64,000 bases of DNA, from assembly GCA_900539375.1 (NCBI GenBank), contig UQBY01000012.1:1-64000 (forward strand), in the 5' to 3' direction. Positions 26,741-34,986 of the stretch are shown here, piece after piece. The DNA comes from an uncultured Clostridium sp. (GTDB lineage: Bacteria > Bacillota > Clostridia > Clostridiales > Clostridiaceae). The position numbers were made by a program, and so were the translations under genes. Under the pieces are notes generated by a model. That model was given only the letters and a program-made list of their open reading frames with translations. It was not told the DNA's origin and searched no databases. Numbering within the stretch: position 1 is the stretch's first letter; each line of letters begins with the position of its first letter.

Positions 26741-27838
26741 ATGGAAGCAAAGGTAAAAACTAATAATGATAAAAAATCTAAAAGCGATAAGATGTCAATT
26801 GTAAAGGGGTTAATTGAAAAAGCAAAGAAAAATAATAGTATAACATATAAAGACATAATGGATGAAGTAGAAAACATAGATTTATCTCCTGAACAAATGG
26901 ATAAAATATATGAAATTTTAGAAAGTATGGGAGTAGAGATAATAGGGAATATGGAAGAAGAAATACATGAAGAAGAGGAAGAGATAGATCTTTCTGTTCC
27001 AGAGGGAATAGCTATTGATGACCCTGTAAGAATGTATTTAAAAGAAATAGGTAAAGTTCCACTATTATCTTCAGAAGAAGAAATAGAACTTGCTAAAAGA
27101 ATTGAACAAGGAGATATGGCTGCTAAAAAGAAATTAGCAGAAGCAAATCTTAGACTTGTTGTAAGTATTGCTAAAAGATATGTAGGAAGAGGTATGCTTT
27201 TCCTTGATTTAATCCAAGAAGGTAATTTAGGTCTTATAAAGGCAGTAGAAAAATTTGATTTTAGAAAGGGATATAAATTTTCTACTTATGCTACATGGTG
27301 GATTAGGCAAGCTATAACAAGAGCAATAGCAGACCAAGCAAGAACTATTAGAATTCCAGTTCATATGGTTGAAACTATTAATAAGCTTATAAGAGTTCAA
27401 AGACAATTACTTCAAGAGCTTGGACGTGACCCATTCCCAGAAGAAATTTCAAAGGTTATGGACTTACCAGTAGAAAAAGTTCGTGAAATTCAAAAAATTG
27501 CTCAAGAGCCTGTATCTTTAGAAACTCCAATAGGAGAAGAAGAGGATAGTCATTTAGGAGATTTTATACCAGATGATGAAGCACCAGCACCAGCAGAAGC
27601 AGCTGCTTTCACTATGCTTAAAGAACAACTTATAAATGTTTTAGATACATTAACACCAAGAGAAGAAAAAGTATTAAGACTTAGATTTGGTCTTGATGAT
27701 GGAAGAGCAAGAACTCTTGAAGAGGTTGGTAAGGAGTTTAATGTAACAAGAGAAAGAATAAGACAAATTGAAGCAAAAGCCTTAAGAAAATTAAGACACC
27801 CTTCAAGAAGTAAGAAGCTTAAAGATTATTTAGATTAA
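26741..27838 (+). CDS. rpoD: Primary sigma factor SigA (RpoD)
   Basis: The housekeeping sigma factor is 365 residues from the preferred start. Region 1.2 is DPVRMYLKEIGKVPLL, region 2.3-2.4 is FSTYATWWIRQAITRAI and the region 4 HTH is EEVGKEFNVTRERIRQIEAKAL. In-frame starts exist at TTG 26711 and ATG 26717. The perfect AAGGAGG (26724-26730) lies downstream of both and 10 bases before ATG 26741, which I choose. The longer form would be 375 residues. It is in the dnaG operon and followed by a clear terminator. Confidence 0.96.
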   Translation: MEAKVKTNNDKKSKSDKMSIVKGLIEKAKKNNSITYKDIMDEVENIDLSPEQMDKIYEILESMGVEIIGNMEEEIHEEEEEIDLSVPEGIAIDDPVRMYLKEIGKVPLLSSEEEIELAKRIEQGDMAAKKKLAEANLRLVVSIAKRYVGRGMLFLDLIQEGNLGLIKAVEKFDFRKGYKFSTYATWWIRQAITRAIADQARTIRIPVHMVETINKLIRVQRQLLQELGRDPFPEEISKVMDLPVEKVREIQKIAQEPVSLETPIGEEEDSHLGDFIPDDEAPAPAEAAAFTMLKEQLINVLDTLTPREEKVLRLRFGLDDGRARTLEEVGKEFNVTRERIRQIEAKALRKLRHPSRSKKLKDYLD

Positions 27839-27848
27839 TTATTTATGG

Positions 27849-27898
27849 CTGCTGCAAAAATATTCTTATTTAAGAATGTTATATGCAGCAGTTTTTTT
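27849..27898 (+). terminator. Terminator after rpoD
   Basis: Arms CTGCTGCA (27849-27856) and TGCAGCAG (27884-27891) enclose a second pairing (ATTCTTA with TAAGAAT). TTTTTTT follows. It separates dnaG-rpoD from trmK-nif3. Confidence 0.88.
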
Positions 27899-27935
27899 AG
27901 TTTTATAAAAAATCATTAATTTAAGGAGAAATTTC

Positions 27936-28631
27936 ATGGAATTAAGTAAAAGACTTGAGTTTATTGCAAAACATATAGATAAGTGTAAAAGTATTGCTGA
28001 TATAGGAACTGACCATGGATATATTCCTATATATGTAGTAAAAAATAATTTATGTGAAAGGGCTATAGCTTCAGATATAAATAAAGACCCAGTAAAAAAG
28101 TCAAAATTAAATATATCTTTAGAAGGACTTTCAGAAAAAATAGAAACAAGACTTGGTGGAGGTTTAGAGCCTATAAAAGCTAAGGAAGTTGAAGGAATTG
28201 TAATAGCTGGCATGGGAGGAAATCTTATAAGGGATATTTTAGAAGAAGGAAAAAATAAACTTCCATTTTTAAAATTTATAATATTACAACCTGCACAAAA
28301 TCCAGAGGTTTTAAGAGAATATCTATATAATAATGGATATAAAATATTAGAAGAGGATTTGTGTTTTGATGAAGGGATATATTATGAATTATTTAAGGTA
28401 GTAAAAAGTAATGAAGAACATACAAGAGTTGATAATATTTTTTATGAATTTTCACCAATACTACTAAAAGAAAAACATCCTTTAATGTTACCTTATTTAG
28501 AAAATAAAGAAGAAAAGTATAAAAAAATATTAAGCTTTATAAAAGATGATAGCAAAGCTGCTAAAAAGAGAAAAGAAGAAGTTATAGAAAAGATAAACTT
28601 TATAGAAAATTTAAAAAAGGGGCTAAAATAA
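27936..28631 (+). CDS. trmK: tRNA m1A22 methyltransferase TrmK
   Basis: The 231-residue SAM-dependent enzyme methylates A22 of tRNA. Motif I is SIADIGTDHGYIPIY and GIVIAGMGGNLI follows, both diagnostic for TrmK; a C-terminal coiled-coil tail is present. It has its own AAGGAG site and is followed 1 base later by the Nif3-like gene. The order rpoD-trmK-nif3 is conserved in Firmicutes. Confidence 0.93.
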   Translation: MELSKRLEFIAKHIDKCKSIADIGTDHGYIPIYVVKNNLCERAIASDINKDPVKKSKLNISLEGLSEKIETRLGGGLEPIKAKEVEGIVIAGMGGNLIRDILEEGKNKLPFLKFIILQPAQNPEVLREYLYNNGYKILEEDLCFDEGIYYELFKVVKSNEEHTRVDNIFYEFSPILLKEKHPLMLPYLENKEEKYKKILSFIKDDSKAAKKRKEEVIEKINFIENLKKGLK

Positions 28632-28632
28632 A

Positions 28633-29427
28633 ATGAGTATTTATGTTAAAGATATAATTAAAGCTATGGAAAAAATAGCACCTCCTTCTTTAAAAGAAAG
28701 TTATGATAATGTAGGTCTTATGGTTGGAGATAAAGAAAAAGAAGTACATAAAGTATTACTTGCTTTAGATTGTACTAAAAAGGTTATTGAAGAAGCAAAA
28801 AAAAATAATATAGATTTAATAATAACTCATCATCCATTAATTTTTAGAAAACCTAGTAGAATAGTTAAAGATGATTTACAAGGCTTTAAAATAATTGAGC
28901 TTATAAAAAATGATATATCATTATTTTCAAGTCATACAAATCTTGATTCTGTAAAGGGTGGAATTAATGAAGAGATAGTAAATATTCTTGGGTTTAAAAG
29001 TAAAAAAATTATAGAAGAAAGCAAAGTTTTAGGTTTTCAATCTTCTGGCATAGGAAGAATAGTTGAACTTGATGAAGAGAAAACACCAGAAGAAATAATA
29101 AAAATAGTAAAAGAAAAGCTTGTTGTAGAAAATTTAAGAGCTGTTATAGGAGAAAGAAAAATAAAAAAAATAGCCATTATAAATGGAAGTGGTCAAGATT
29201 ATTTTCAAGATGCATTAAGACTTGGAGCAGATTGTATTATAACAGGAGATACAACTTATCACTTTGCATCAGACTATAAAGAAATTGGATTAACAATAAT
29301 AGACCCAGGACATTTTAAAACAGAATGGATTGTATTTTTAAAGGTAATGAAAAAGATAGAAGAAAAATTTCCTGAAATAGAATTTATCCATTCTAATGAA
29401 TGTGAAGACCCATATGAATTTTTATAA
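28633..29427 (+). CDS. Nif3-like dinuclear metal-centre protein (YqfO family)
   Basis: The 264-residue product is the short form without the central PII-like insert of B. subtilis YqfO. Metal ligands are seen in IITHHPLIFRKPS, SSHTNLDSV and the C-terminal DPGHFKTEW / FIHSNECEDPYEF. Family members form hexamers with two metals; GTP cyclohydrolase I activity has been claimed for some, but the role is unsettled. It is coupled to trmK (one-base gap). Confidence 0.9.
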   Translation: MSIYVKDIIKAMEKIAPPSLKESYDNVGLMVGDKEKEVHKVLLALDCTKKVIEEAKKNNIDLIITHHPLIFRKPSRIVKDDLQGFKIIELIKNDISLFSSHTNLDSVKGGINEEIVNILGFKSKKIIEESKVLGFQSSGIGRIVELDEEKTPEEIIKIVKEKLVVENLRAVIGERKIKKIAIINGSGQDYFQDALRLGADCIITGDTTYHFASDYKEIGLTIIDPGHFKTEWIVFLKVMKKIEEKFPEIEFIHSNECEDPYEFL

Positions 29428-29489
29428 AAAAAGTTTTAATTATTATTTAATTGTGTTCATAGTTTTCAAAATATATAATTTACTATAGA

Positions 29490-29521
29490 ATAAAAAATGG
29501 ACTATATATATTATAGTCCAT
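29490..29521 (-). terminator. Hairpin terminator at the end of the rnpB transcript (- strand)
   Basis: Perfect arms ATGGACTATA (29497-29506) and TATAGTCCAT (29512-29521) occur. Read on the - strand the hairpin is followed by TTTTTTA, so it works best for rnpB, about 80 bases past its mature 3' end. It also lies downstream of the Nif3-like gene on the + strand, but without a T-run there. Confidence 0.7.
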
Positions 29522-29597
29522 ACTTAACTTTACAATAAGGGAAAAACAAGGGAAAATAAAATTTTTCCACATGATTAACCCAGTAAAAATCAAAGTT

Positions 29598-29939
29598 ACG
29601 AGATAAGCCATAAGCGGGGTTCTGTATTAAGCAATCATCTATCTAGACCTACTGTTGCCAATAGGTTCAAGCGACGCACCCAGAAACGGAACGGGCCATT
29701 CCTTAAATGTTTCTCTATTCGGTCTTGCTCCAAGTGGGGTTTACATAGCCGTGAAGTCGCCATCACGCTGGTGAGCTCTTACCTCGCCTTTCCACCCTTG
29801 CCTGAAAAAACAGGCGGTATATCTCTGTTGCACTATCCTTCAAGTCGCCTTGACTGGACGTTATCCAGCACCCTGCCCTGTGGAGCCCCGACTTTCCTCT
29901 CCTAGCTTAAAGCTAGCAGCGATTGCACGTCTTACTCGC
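29598..29939 (-). ncRNA. rnpB: RNase P RNA
   Basis: On the - strand the conserved core is unmistakable: GAGAGGAAAGTCGGGGCTCC near the 5' end, then CAGGGCAGGGTGCTGG, a P-loop with ACAGAGATATACCGCC, and the 3' signature ACAGAACCCCGCTTATGGC. The ends are set by pairing of GCGAG at about 29939 with CTCGT at about 29598, giving about 342 bases. The arrangement looks class A-like. The RNA is the catalytic subunit that trims the 5' ends of tRNA precursors. Ends are uncertain by about 10 bases. Confidence 0.95.
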
Positions 29940-29946
29940 AAAATTC

Positions 29947-29974
29947 ATGATAACATAATAGTTTAAATATTACA
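29947..29974 (-). promoter_or_regulatory. Candidate rnpB promoter
   Basis: On the - strand TTGTAA and TATCAT are 17 bases apart, with transcription expected to begin a few bases before the first paired base of RNase P RNA. The elements are degenerate; placement is by spacing. Confidence 0.45.
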
Positions 29975-30021
29975 AGGAATTTTTAAATAAAGTTTATTAA
30001 AAAATAATAAATAGGTATATT

Positions 30022-30267
30022 TTAAGGAATAAATATAAATAATAATAGCAATAATATAATTACAAATAAACCATAAAATCCAACACCACATACTAATAAT
30101 GTTATAAAAAAACAGCACAATACACAAAGTTTACCAGGACTTATAAACAAAAATATAGGCCATTTTAAAAATTTTTTAAAACCTTTGTTATAAAAATGCT
30201 CACAGTTATTTTTTAAATCATCAAAATTATTTTTATATCTTTTATTAATTATAATTCCCCCTAACAA
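30022..30267 (-). CDS. Small hydrophobic membrane protein, unknown
   Basis: The frame of up to 81 residues has a Lys/Asn/Phe-rich amphipathic N-terminal half and two hydrophobic segments (about 36-60 and 62-80), consistent with a small membrane protein. The formal start is TTG at 30267. An AGGGGG ribosome-like site lies just inside it with no ATG at the right distance, so the start is unclear; a rare ATT start is conceivable. No family is recognised. It lies between rnpB and a methyltransferase gene, both on the same strand. Confidence 0.45.
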   Translation of the reverse strand: MLGGIIINKRYKNNFDDLKNNCEHFYNKGFKKFLKWPIFLFISPGKLCVLCCFFITLLVCGVGFYGLFVIILLLLLFIFIP

Positions 30268-30350
30268 AAATATCCTATAGTACTATATATAATATGATAT
30301 TAAAACATAATTAAAAAATATTTTTGAAGAGTTAATTTATATATAAAATT

Positions 30351-31217
30351 TTATGCTCTTATAAAAATAGCTGTACACCATTCATTTGTTTGATGTTTTT
30401 CTATTATTTTAAAGCCATAGCTTTCTACCATATTTTTAACTTTATCAAAGCTCCATTGAACAAGTCCAGATACAAGTAATTCACCATCTTTTTTTAGATG
30501 TTTAGTTATTAAAGGCATAAACATTTCAGTTTCTTCTCCACCTATGTTTATATAAATCCAGTCAAAATCACCTTCTATAGTAATTTCTCCAGAAAGTGCA
30601 TCTCCAACTAGTGTTTTTATTGTAGAAATATTATTTAATGATGCATTTAATTCAACTTCATCTTTAACATCTCTAATATCTACAGCCACAACTTCAGAAG
30701 CATTTTTAATGGCAGTTGCAAGGGATAAAATACCAGAGCCTGTTCCAATATCTAAAACTCTTTTATTAGTAAAATCTTTTTCTAATATAACCCTTAATAA
30801 ATCTTGAGTAGTTTCATGAAGTCCAGTACCAAAAGCACCTTGGGAAATAAAATTAATTTTCTTTTTACCTTCTTCAACTTCTTCTTCTGGAGAAGCTAAA
30901 ATCCACTCATCATTTATTTCTATTGCAGGAATAGAAAAGTTATCATAAGTATAATTTTCTTCATATACATTAAGAGGTTTTTCATTCATAATTTCAGTTA
31001 CCTTTTTAGTAAAGTTAGGTAATTCATTTTCTTCACCATCAAAAGCTATTTTAAGATTTACTATATCATCTTCTTTTTCTATATAACCATAGCCATTTTC
31101 ATCAGTAGTAATTTCTAATGGGCTTTCATAAAATGTATTAAATATATCATTTATTTGAAGAAGTTCAATTTTACTATCTACTTCTTTTAGTGGCATTTCA
31201 TAAGTTAAAATAAACAT
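30351..31217 (-). CDS. PrmA-like SAM-dependent methyltransferase (divergent paralogue)
   Basis: The product has 288 residues. The C-terminal half is a PrmA-type methyltransferase (FGTGLHETTQDLLR, RVLDIGTGSGILSLATA). The usual Asn-Ile-Ile-Ala motif is replaced by IYINIGGEETEMF, and the N-terminal domain is unlike that of the prmA gene at 8495. The ATG at 31217 has GAAAGGAG properly spaced; the TTG at 31235 overlaps that site and is rejected. It is annotated as an L11 methyltransferase in similar genomes, but with a canonical prmA present it may act on another protein or small molecule. Confidence 0.8.
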   Translation of the reverse strand: MFILTYEMPLKEVDSKIELLQINDIFNTFYESPLEITTDENGYGYIEKEDDIVNLKIAFDGEENELPNFTKKVTEIMNEKPLNVYEENYTYDNFSIPAIEINDEWILASPEEEVEEGKKKINFISQGAFGTGLHETTQDLLRVILEKDFTNKRVLDIGTGSGILSLATAIKNASEVVAVDIRDVKDEVELNASLNNISTIKTLVGDALSGEITIEGDFDWIYINIGGEETEMFMPLITKHLKKDGELLVSGLVQWSFDKVKNMVESYGFKIIEKHQTNEWCTAIFIRA

Positions 31218-31378
31218 AAAAGTATCTCCTTTCAAAGTAAACTAACATTATATTATTACATTTAAAAGAAGCTGTAAAGATATATAGAATTTCCTCGCAT
31301 TTAGTTAGAAAGTTTTAATTTTTAAATTTTTGTATATGATATAATTGTTATAAGAAATGAAATTAGGAGGAAGTTTTC

Positions 31379-32335
31379 ATGAAAAAAATAGTAGTATTAG
31401 ATGCAATAACATTAGGAAATGTAGACTTTGATAAATTAAAAGAATTTGGAGAAGTAATTCTTTATGATAAAACTAAAGTTGAAGATGTAGAAGAAAGAAT
31501 AAAAGATGCATCAATAATTTTAACTAATAAAGTAGTTTTAAATAAAGATAATTTAAAAGATGCAGAAAAGTTAGAAATAATATGTGAAACTGCAACAGGC
31601 TTTAATAATATTGATGTAGAATATGCAAAAAGCAAAAATATAGCAGTAACTAATGTTGCAGGATATTCTACGCCAACAGTAGCACAACATACCTTTGCTA
31701 CACTTTTACATCTTTATGACAAAATAGGCTATTATGATGAGTTTGTTAAAAGTGGAGAATACTCAAAATCAGGAATGTTTACTAATTTAGACAGACCTTT
31801 TAATGATATAGAAGGGAAAACTTGGGGAATTATAGGCCTTGGAAATATTGGAAAAAGGGTAGCTAAAATTGCAGAAGCTTTTGGTGCAAAGGTTGTATAT
31901 TATTCAACATCAGGTAAAAATAATAACTCAGATTATAAAAGAGTTGAATTAGATGAATTATTAAGTGAAAGTGATATTATTTCAATACATTCTCCTTTAA
32001 ATAAAAATACTGAAGGTTTATTTAACTATGATAACTTAAAGAAAATGAAAAAAACTTCAGTTCTTATAAACATGGGTAGAGGACCAATTGTTGTGGAAGA
32101 GGATTTAGCTAAAGCAATAGATGAAAATATAATTTCAGGAGCAGCCCTTGATGTATTTTCAGTAGAACCAATGCCAGAAAATAGCCCATTATTAAAAATT
32201 AAAAATAAAGAAAAAATTGTTATGACACCTCATATAGCTTGGGCAAGTATAGAAGCTAGAGAAAGATTATTTAATGATTTAATAGAAAATATTAAGGCCT
32301 TTTATAAAGGGGAAAGGAGAAATAGAGTTGAATAA
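31379..32335 (+). CDS. D-2-hydroxyacid dehydrogenase (NAD-dependent)
   Basis: The 318-residue enzyme belongs to the D-isomer 2-hydroxyacid dehydrogenase family. It has the nucleotide fold GIIGLGNIGKRVAKIA and catalytic Arg in NMGRGPIVVE. The acid/His pair is in DVFSVEPMP and MTPHIAWAS. Family members reduce 2-keto acids such as hydroxypyruvate, pyruvate or 2-ketoisocaproate; the substrate cannot be fixed here. The ribosome site TTAGGAGG is strong. The next gene overlaps its last 8 bases and starts with TTG. Confidence 0.9.
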   Translation: MKKIVVLDAITLGNVDFDKLKEFGEVILYDKTKVEDVEERIKDASIILTNKVVLNKDNLKDAEKLEIICETATGFNNIDVEYAKSKNIAVTNVAGYSTPTVAQHTFATLLHLYDKIGYYDEFVKSGEYSKSGMFTNLDRPFNDIEGKTWGIIGLGNIGKRVAKIAEAFGAKVVYYSTSGKNNNSDYKRVELDELLSESDIISIHSPLNKNTEGLFNYDNLKKMKKTSVLINMGRGPIVVEEDLAKAIDENIISGAALDVFSVEPMPENSPLLKIKNKEKIVMTPHIAWASIEARERLFNDLIENIKAFYKGERRNRVE

Positions 32336-32807
32336 TTTTATGAGAAGAAAAGAAAGGGAAATAACTGATAATAATAAGATAATTGAAATTATTGACAAAT
32401 GTGATTGCTGCAGATTAGGTTTTAAAGATGAAGAAAGTGTGTACATAGTGCCATTAAATTTTGGATATAAAAAAGAAGATGAAAAAATCATTTTATATTT
32501 CCATGGCTCTAATGAAGGAAAAAAAGTAAACTTAATAAAATCACAATCTAATATTGGCTTTGAAATGGACACAAAACATGAACTTATTAAAGATGAAGTG
32601 GCTTGTGGGTATTCTTATTTATATCAAAGCATTATTGGAAATGGAAATATTTCAATAGTTGAAGATATGACAGAAAAAATAAGTGCATTACAATGTATTA
32701 TGAAACATTATTCAAAAAAGGATAATTGGAATTTTAATGAAAAAGCTCTTGAAAGAGTGGCAACATTTAAATTAGTTGTTACAAACTTATCTTGTAAAGA
32801 ACATTAA
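32328..32807 (+). CDS. Pyridoxamine 5'-phosphate oxidase-like flavin protein (NimA-type)
   Basis: The 159-residue protein has the split-barrel fold: CDCCRLGF, then VYIVPLNFGY, YFHGSNEGKKV and the GYSYLYQSIIGNGNI region. Such proteins bind FMN, heme or F420; in clostridia several are annotated as nitroimidazole reductases, but activity here is unknown. The start is TTG at 32328 with AAAGGAG 8 bases before it; the next ATG (32340) lacks a site. Overlap with the dehydrogenase implies coupling. Confidence 0.82.
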   Translation: MNNFMRRKEREITDNNKIIEIIDKCDCCRLGFKDEESVYIVPLNFGYKKEDEKIILYFHGSNEGKKVNLIKSQSNIGFEMDTKHELIKDEVACGYSYLYQSIIGNGNISIVEDMTEKISALQCIMKHYSKKDNWNFNEKALERVATFKLVVTNLSCKEH

Positions 32808-32827
32808 ATAAATTATTAGGAGGAAAA

Positions 32828-33730
32828 ATGAAAAATATATTAGTTACAGGTGGAACAACTTTTGTTAGTAAATATGTAGCAAATTATTTTAAGGAAAAAG
32901 GCTATAAAGTTTATGTACTTAATAGAGGAAGTAAAAAACAAATAGAAGGTGTTAATTTAATATGTGCTGATAGAAATAATTTAAAGGATATATTAAAGCC
33001 CTATAATTTTGATGCTGTTATTGATGTATGTGGATATAAAGAAAAAGATATTAAAAATTTAATTAATGGATTAAATGAAGTAAAAGATTATATTTTTATA
33101 AGTTCATCAGCAGTTTATCCAGAAACTAATCCTAAACCATTTACAGAAGAACAACCATTAGGACCAAATTCTATATGGGGTCAATATGGAATAGACAAAA
33201 TGGAAGCTGAAAAATACTTACTTTCTAAGTACAAAAATGCATATATTTTACGTCCTCCATATTTATATGGTCCAATGCAAAATCTTTATAGAGAACCTTT
33301 TGTTTTTGAATGTGCTTTAAAAAATAGAAAATTTTATATACCAGAAGATGGGAAAATGAAATTACAATTCTTTCATGTAGAAGATTTATGCAAATTAATT
33401 GAAATTATTTTAGAAAAACATCCTAATGAACATATCTTAAATGTTGGAAATAGTGATTTAGTTCACATAAATACTTTTGTGGAATTATGTTATAAAGTAG
33501 CTAAAGCACCTTTAGAAAAGGTATATATTCATAATCATGATAATCAAAGAGATTATTTTAGTTTTCATAATTATGAGTATGCTTTAGATGTGTCAAAACA
33601 AAAGAAATTATTACCAGAAACTAAGAGTTTATTAGATGGACTAAAGGAATCCTTTAATTGGTATATAGAACATAAAGATGATGTAGCGAAAAAAGATTAT
33701 ATTGAATTTATAGATAATAATTTTGTTTAA
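32828..33730 (+). CDS. NAD-dependent epimerase/dehydratase family protein (extended SDR)
   Basis: The 300-residue product has the Rossmann start ILVTGGTTFVSKYVANYF, so the motif is TGGTxFxS rather than the commoner TGxxGxxG, as in chloroplast-type RNA-binding SDR relatives. The active-site Tyr-Lys pair is not in standard spacing (WGQYGIDKMEAEKYLL). The substrate is probably a nucleotide sugar or a related diol, unknown. The ribosome site TAGGAGG is strong, 20 bases after the flavin protein; the three genes 31379-33730 may be one transcript. Confidence 0.82.
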   Translation: MKNILVTGGTTFVSKYVANYFKEKGYKVYVLNRGSKKQIEGVNLICADRNNLKDILKPYNFDAVIDVCGYKEKDIKNLINGLNEVKDYIFISSSAVYPETNPKPFTEEQPLGPNSIWGQYGIDKMEAEKYLLSKYKNAYILRPPYLYGPMQNLYREPFVFECALKNRKFYIPEDGKMKLQFFHVEDLCKLIEIILEKHPNEHILNVGNSDLVHINTFVELCYKVAKAPLEKVYIHNHDNQRDYFSFHNYEYALDVSKQKKLLPETKSLLDGLKESFNWYIEHKDDVAKKDYIEFIDNNFV

Positions 33731-33739
33731 TAATATTTA

Positions 33740-33770
33740 TTAACAAATAAAAAAGAAAATTTGTTATAAT
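33740..33770 (+). promoter_or_regulatory. Candidate promoter of the yjdF leader
   Basis: TTAACA (33740-33745) and TATAAT (33765-33770) have a 19-base spacer. This predicts a start at about 33777, which is exactly the first base of the P1 stem of the riboswitch. Confidence 0.5.
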
Positions 33771-33776
33771 TATAAT

Positions 33777-33866
33777 ACAAAGATAAAAACACATCCCGGT
33801 AGGTAGTCCGGGAGCAACAAAAAGTTTGTTGTCAGTAACCTGCCTCCTTGGTTGTCCATTCTTTGT
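33777..33866 (+). ncRNA. yjdF riboswitch (azaaromatic-sensing RNA)
   Basis: The leader lies ahead of the yjdF gene. P1 arms are ACAAAG (33777-33782) and CTTTGT (33861-33866). An inner stem is CCCGG (33795-33799) / CCGGG (33808-33812), and a third hairpin is CAACAAA (33815-33821) / TTTGTTG (33825-33831). A GC-rich joining segment CTGCCTCCTTGG follows. The yjdF motif RNA is known to bind many azaaromatic compounds and turn on translation of yjdF. The ribosome site AAGGAGG lies 20 bases after P1. Assignment rests on the downstream protein and the stem layout; a covariance search would settle it. Confidence 0.75.
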
Positions 33867-33894
33867 TCATTAAAATTTAAAAGGAGGAATTATA

Positions 33895-34314
33895 ATGGAC
33901 AAAGTATCAATAAGATTGCAGGTATTTTTTGAAGAACCTTTTTGGGTTGGAATTTTTGAAAAGGATTATAATGGTAAGTTATCTGTATGCAAGGTTACAT
34001 TTGGAGCAGAACCAAAGGATTATGAAATTCAAAAATTTATTATGAAAAAATATTATAATCTTATATTTAGTCCTTCTGTTGATTCTGAAGAAAAAATTTC
34101 AAGAAAAATTAATCCAAAGAGATTATAACGAGAAGTAAAAAAGCAAATAGCAAATGTAGGGATAGGAACTAAATCTCAACAAGCATTAAAGCTTCAACAA
34201 GAACAAGGAAAAATTGCAAGAAAAGCTCGTTCTCGTAAAAAACAAGAAATGGAGAAAGAAATTAAATTTGAATTAAAAAAACAAAAAAGAAAAGAGAAAC
34301 ATAAGGGCAAATAA
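33895..34314 (+). pseudogene. yjdF: yjdF with one in-frame stop codon
   Basis: The first 77 residues (LQVFFEEPFWVGIFEKDYNG, then VTFGAEPKDYEIQKFI) match the YjdF family. The frame then meets TAA at 34126-34128. Reading through gives 61 further codons in the same frame, with the basic tail expected of YjdF (REVKKQIANVGIGTKSQQAL and a Lys/Arg-rich end) to TAA at 34312-34314. The full protein would be about 139 residues, normal for the family. A single C-to-T change in a CAA would explain it. Either the gene is recently broken, the sequence has an error, or a short N-terminal form is made. A weak hairpin overlaps the 3' end. Confidence 0.8.
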
Positions 34315-34336
34315 ATGTCCTTTTTCTCTTTTCAAA
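34289..34336 (+). terminator. Weak hairpin terminator overlapping the yjdF 3' end
   Basis: Arms GAAAAGAGAAA (34289-34299) and TTTCTCTTTTC (34323-34333) occur, with an inner AAGG/CCTT pair. The T-tract is inside the arm, so strength is uncertain. Confidence 0.35.
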
Positions 34337-34402
34337 AGATAAAATCTAAGAATAATTTTACATAAATTCAGAATAATATAAATTATATTTTTAGGAGTTG
34401 TT

Positions 34403-34687
34403 ATGATGATTGAGAAAGATGATTGGAGATTATTAAATGATGTAGAACACTTATATAATAAAGAAATAGTTCCAACAGATGGAGAAGAAATTTTTCATCA
34501 TATACCTAAAATAAAAAAATGCATCTTTTGTTGGAATCCAGTAGAAAATACTAGAAATTCATTTTGGTATTTGCCAATAAATAAATCATGTTGTATATGT
34601 GAAGAATGTTATGAAGATTTCAAGGACATGTTTCATTGGAAGCTTCTTGATGGTTGGGATATTGAATGGTCTAATGAAAAAGTATAA
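34403..34687 (+). CDS. Small cysteine-rich (zinc-binding-like) protein, unknown
   Basis: The product has 94 residues and no signal peptide. It contains two CxxC knuckles, KKCIFCWNP near residue 45 and SCCICEECYEDF near residue 70, a treble-clef-like arrangement likely to bind zinc. It is rich in Trp and His (at least six Trp). The ribosome site TTAGGAG is good. No family is recognised. It stands in an accessory stretch with decayed genes on both sides. Confidence 0.55.
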   Translation: MMIEKDDWRLLNDVEHLYNKEIVPTDGEEIFHHIPKIKKCIFCWNPVENTRNSFWYLPINKSCCICEECYEDFKDMFHWKLLDGWDIEWSNEKV

Positions 34688-34716
34688 AATTATTAATAGA
34701 AAAAAAGGAATTTTAT

Positions 34717-34926
34717 ATGAATAAAATAAAAATATCATATGTAAAAACTATATACAATTATTTAGAATATTATTGGACAATTGATGATAAGCTTATTGTA
34801 GAATATCTTGATTTTTATGTTAATAAGGGATTATGTCCAAAACTTAAATCTATGGGAACGATGATGGGATTATCGAACAATATCATCAGCAGACAATGTA
34901 GTATTGTGAGAAACATACTTTTTTAA
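34717..34926 (+). CDS. Small hypothetical protein (possible HTH remnant)
   Basis: The product has 69 residues. AAAGGA stands 7 bases before ATG. The segment LKSMGTMMGLSNNIISRQCSIVR looks like a helix-turn-helix, but no family can be named. Its last 57 bases overlap an opposite-strand ORF with a better ribosome site, so one of the two is probably not real or both are remnants. It follows the Cys-rich gene by 29 bases. Confidence 0.35.
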   Translation: MNKIKISYVKTIYNYLEYYWTIDDKLIVEYLDFYVNKGLCPKLKSMGTMMGLSNNIISRQCSIVRNILF

Positions 34927-34986
34927 TTCCTTTTTGTATTCGAATATTAACATCTGACATGTTCTTTTCTCTTTCTTAGTCAGCAT
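34870..34986 (-). CDS. Small ORF (38 residues), opposite strand, unknown
   Basis: On the - strand ATG at 34986 follows a strong GGAGGCGAC site, and a TATAAT-like box lies about 45-50 bases upstream. The product is 38 residues, basic in the first half (MLTKKEKRTCQMLIFEYKKE). Base use is less AT-rich than neighbours, suggesting import. It overlaps the 34717-34926 ORF tail to tail. It could be the first exon-like stub of a truncated gene. Confidence 0.3.
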   Translation of the reverse strand: MLTKKEKRTCQMLIFEYKKELKKYVSHNTTLSADDIVR

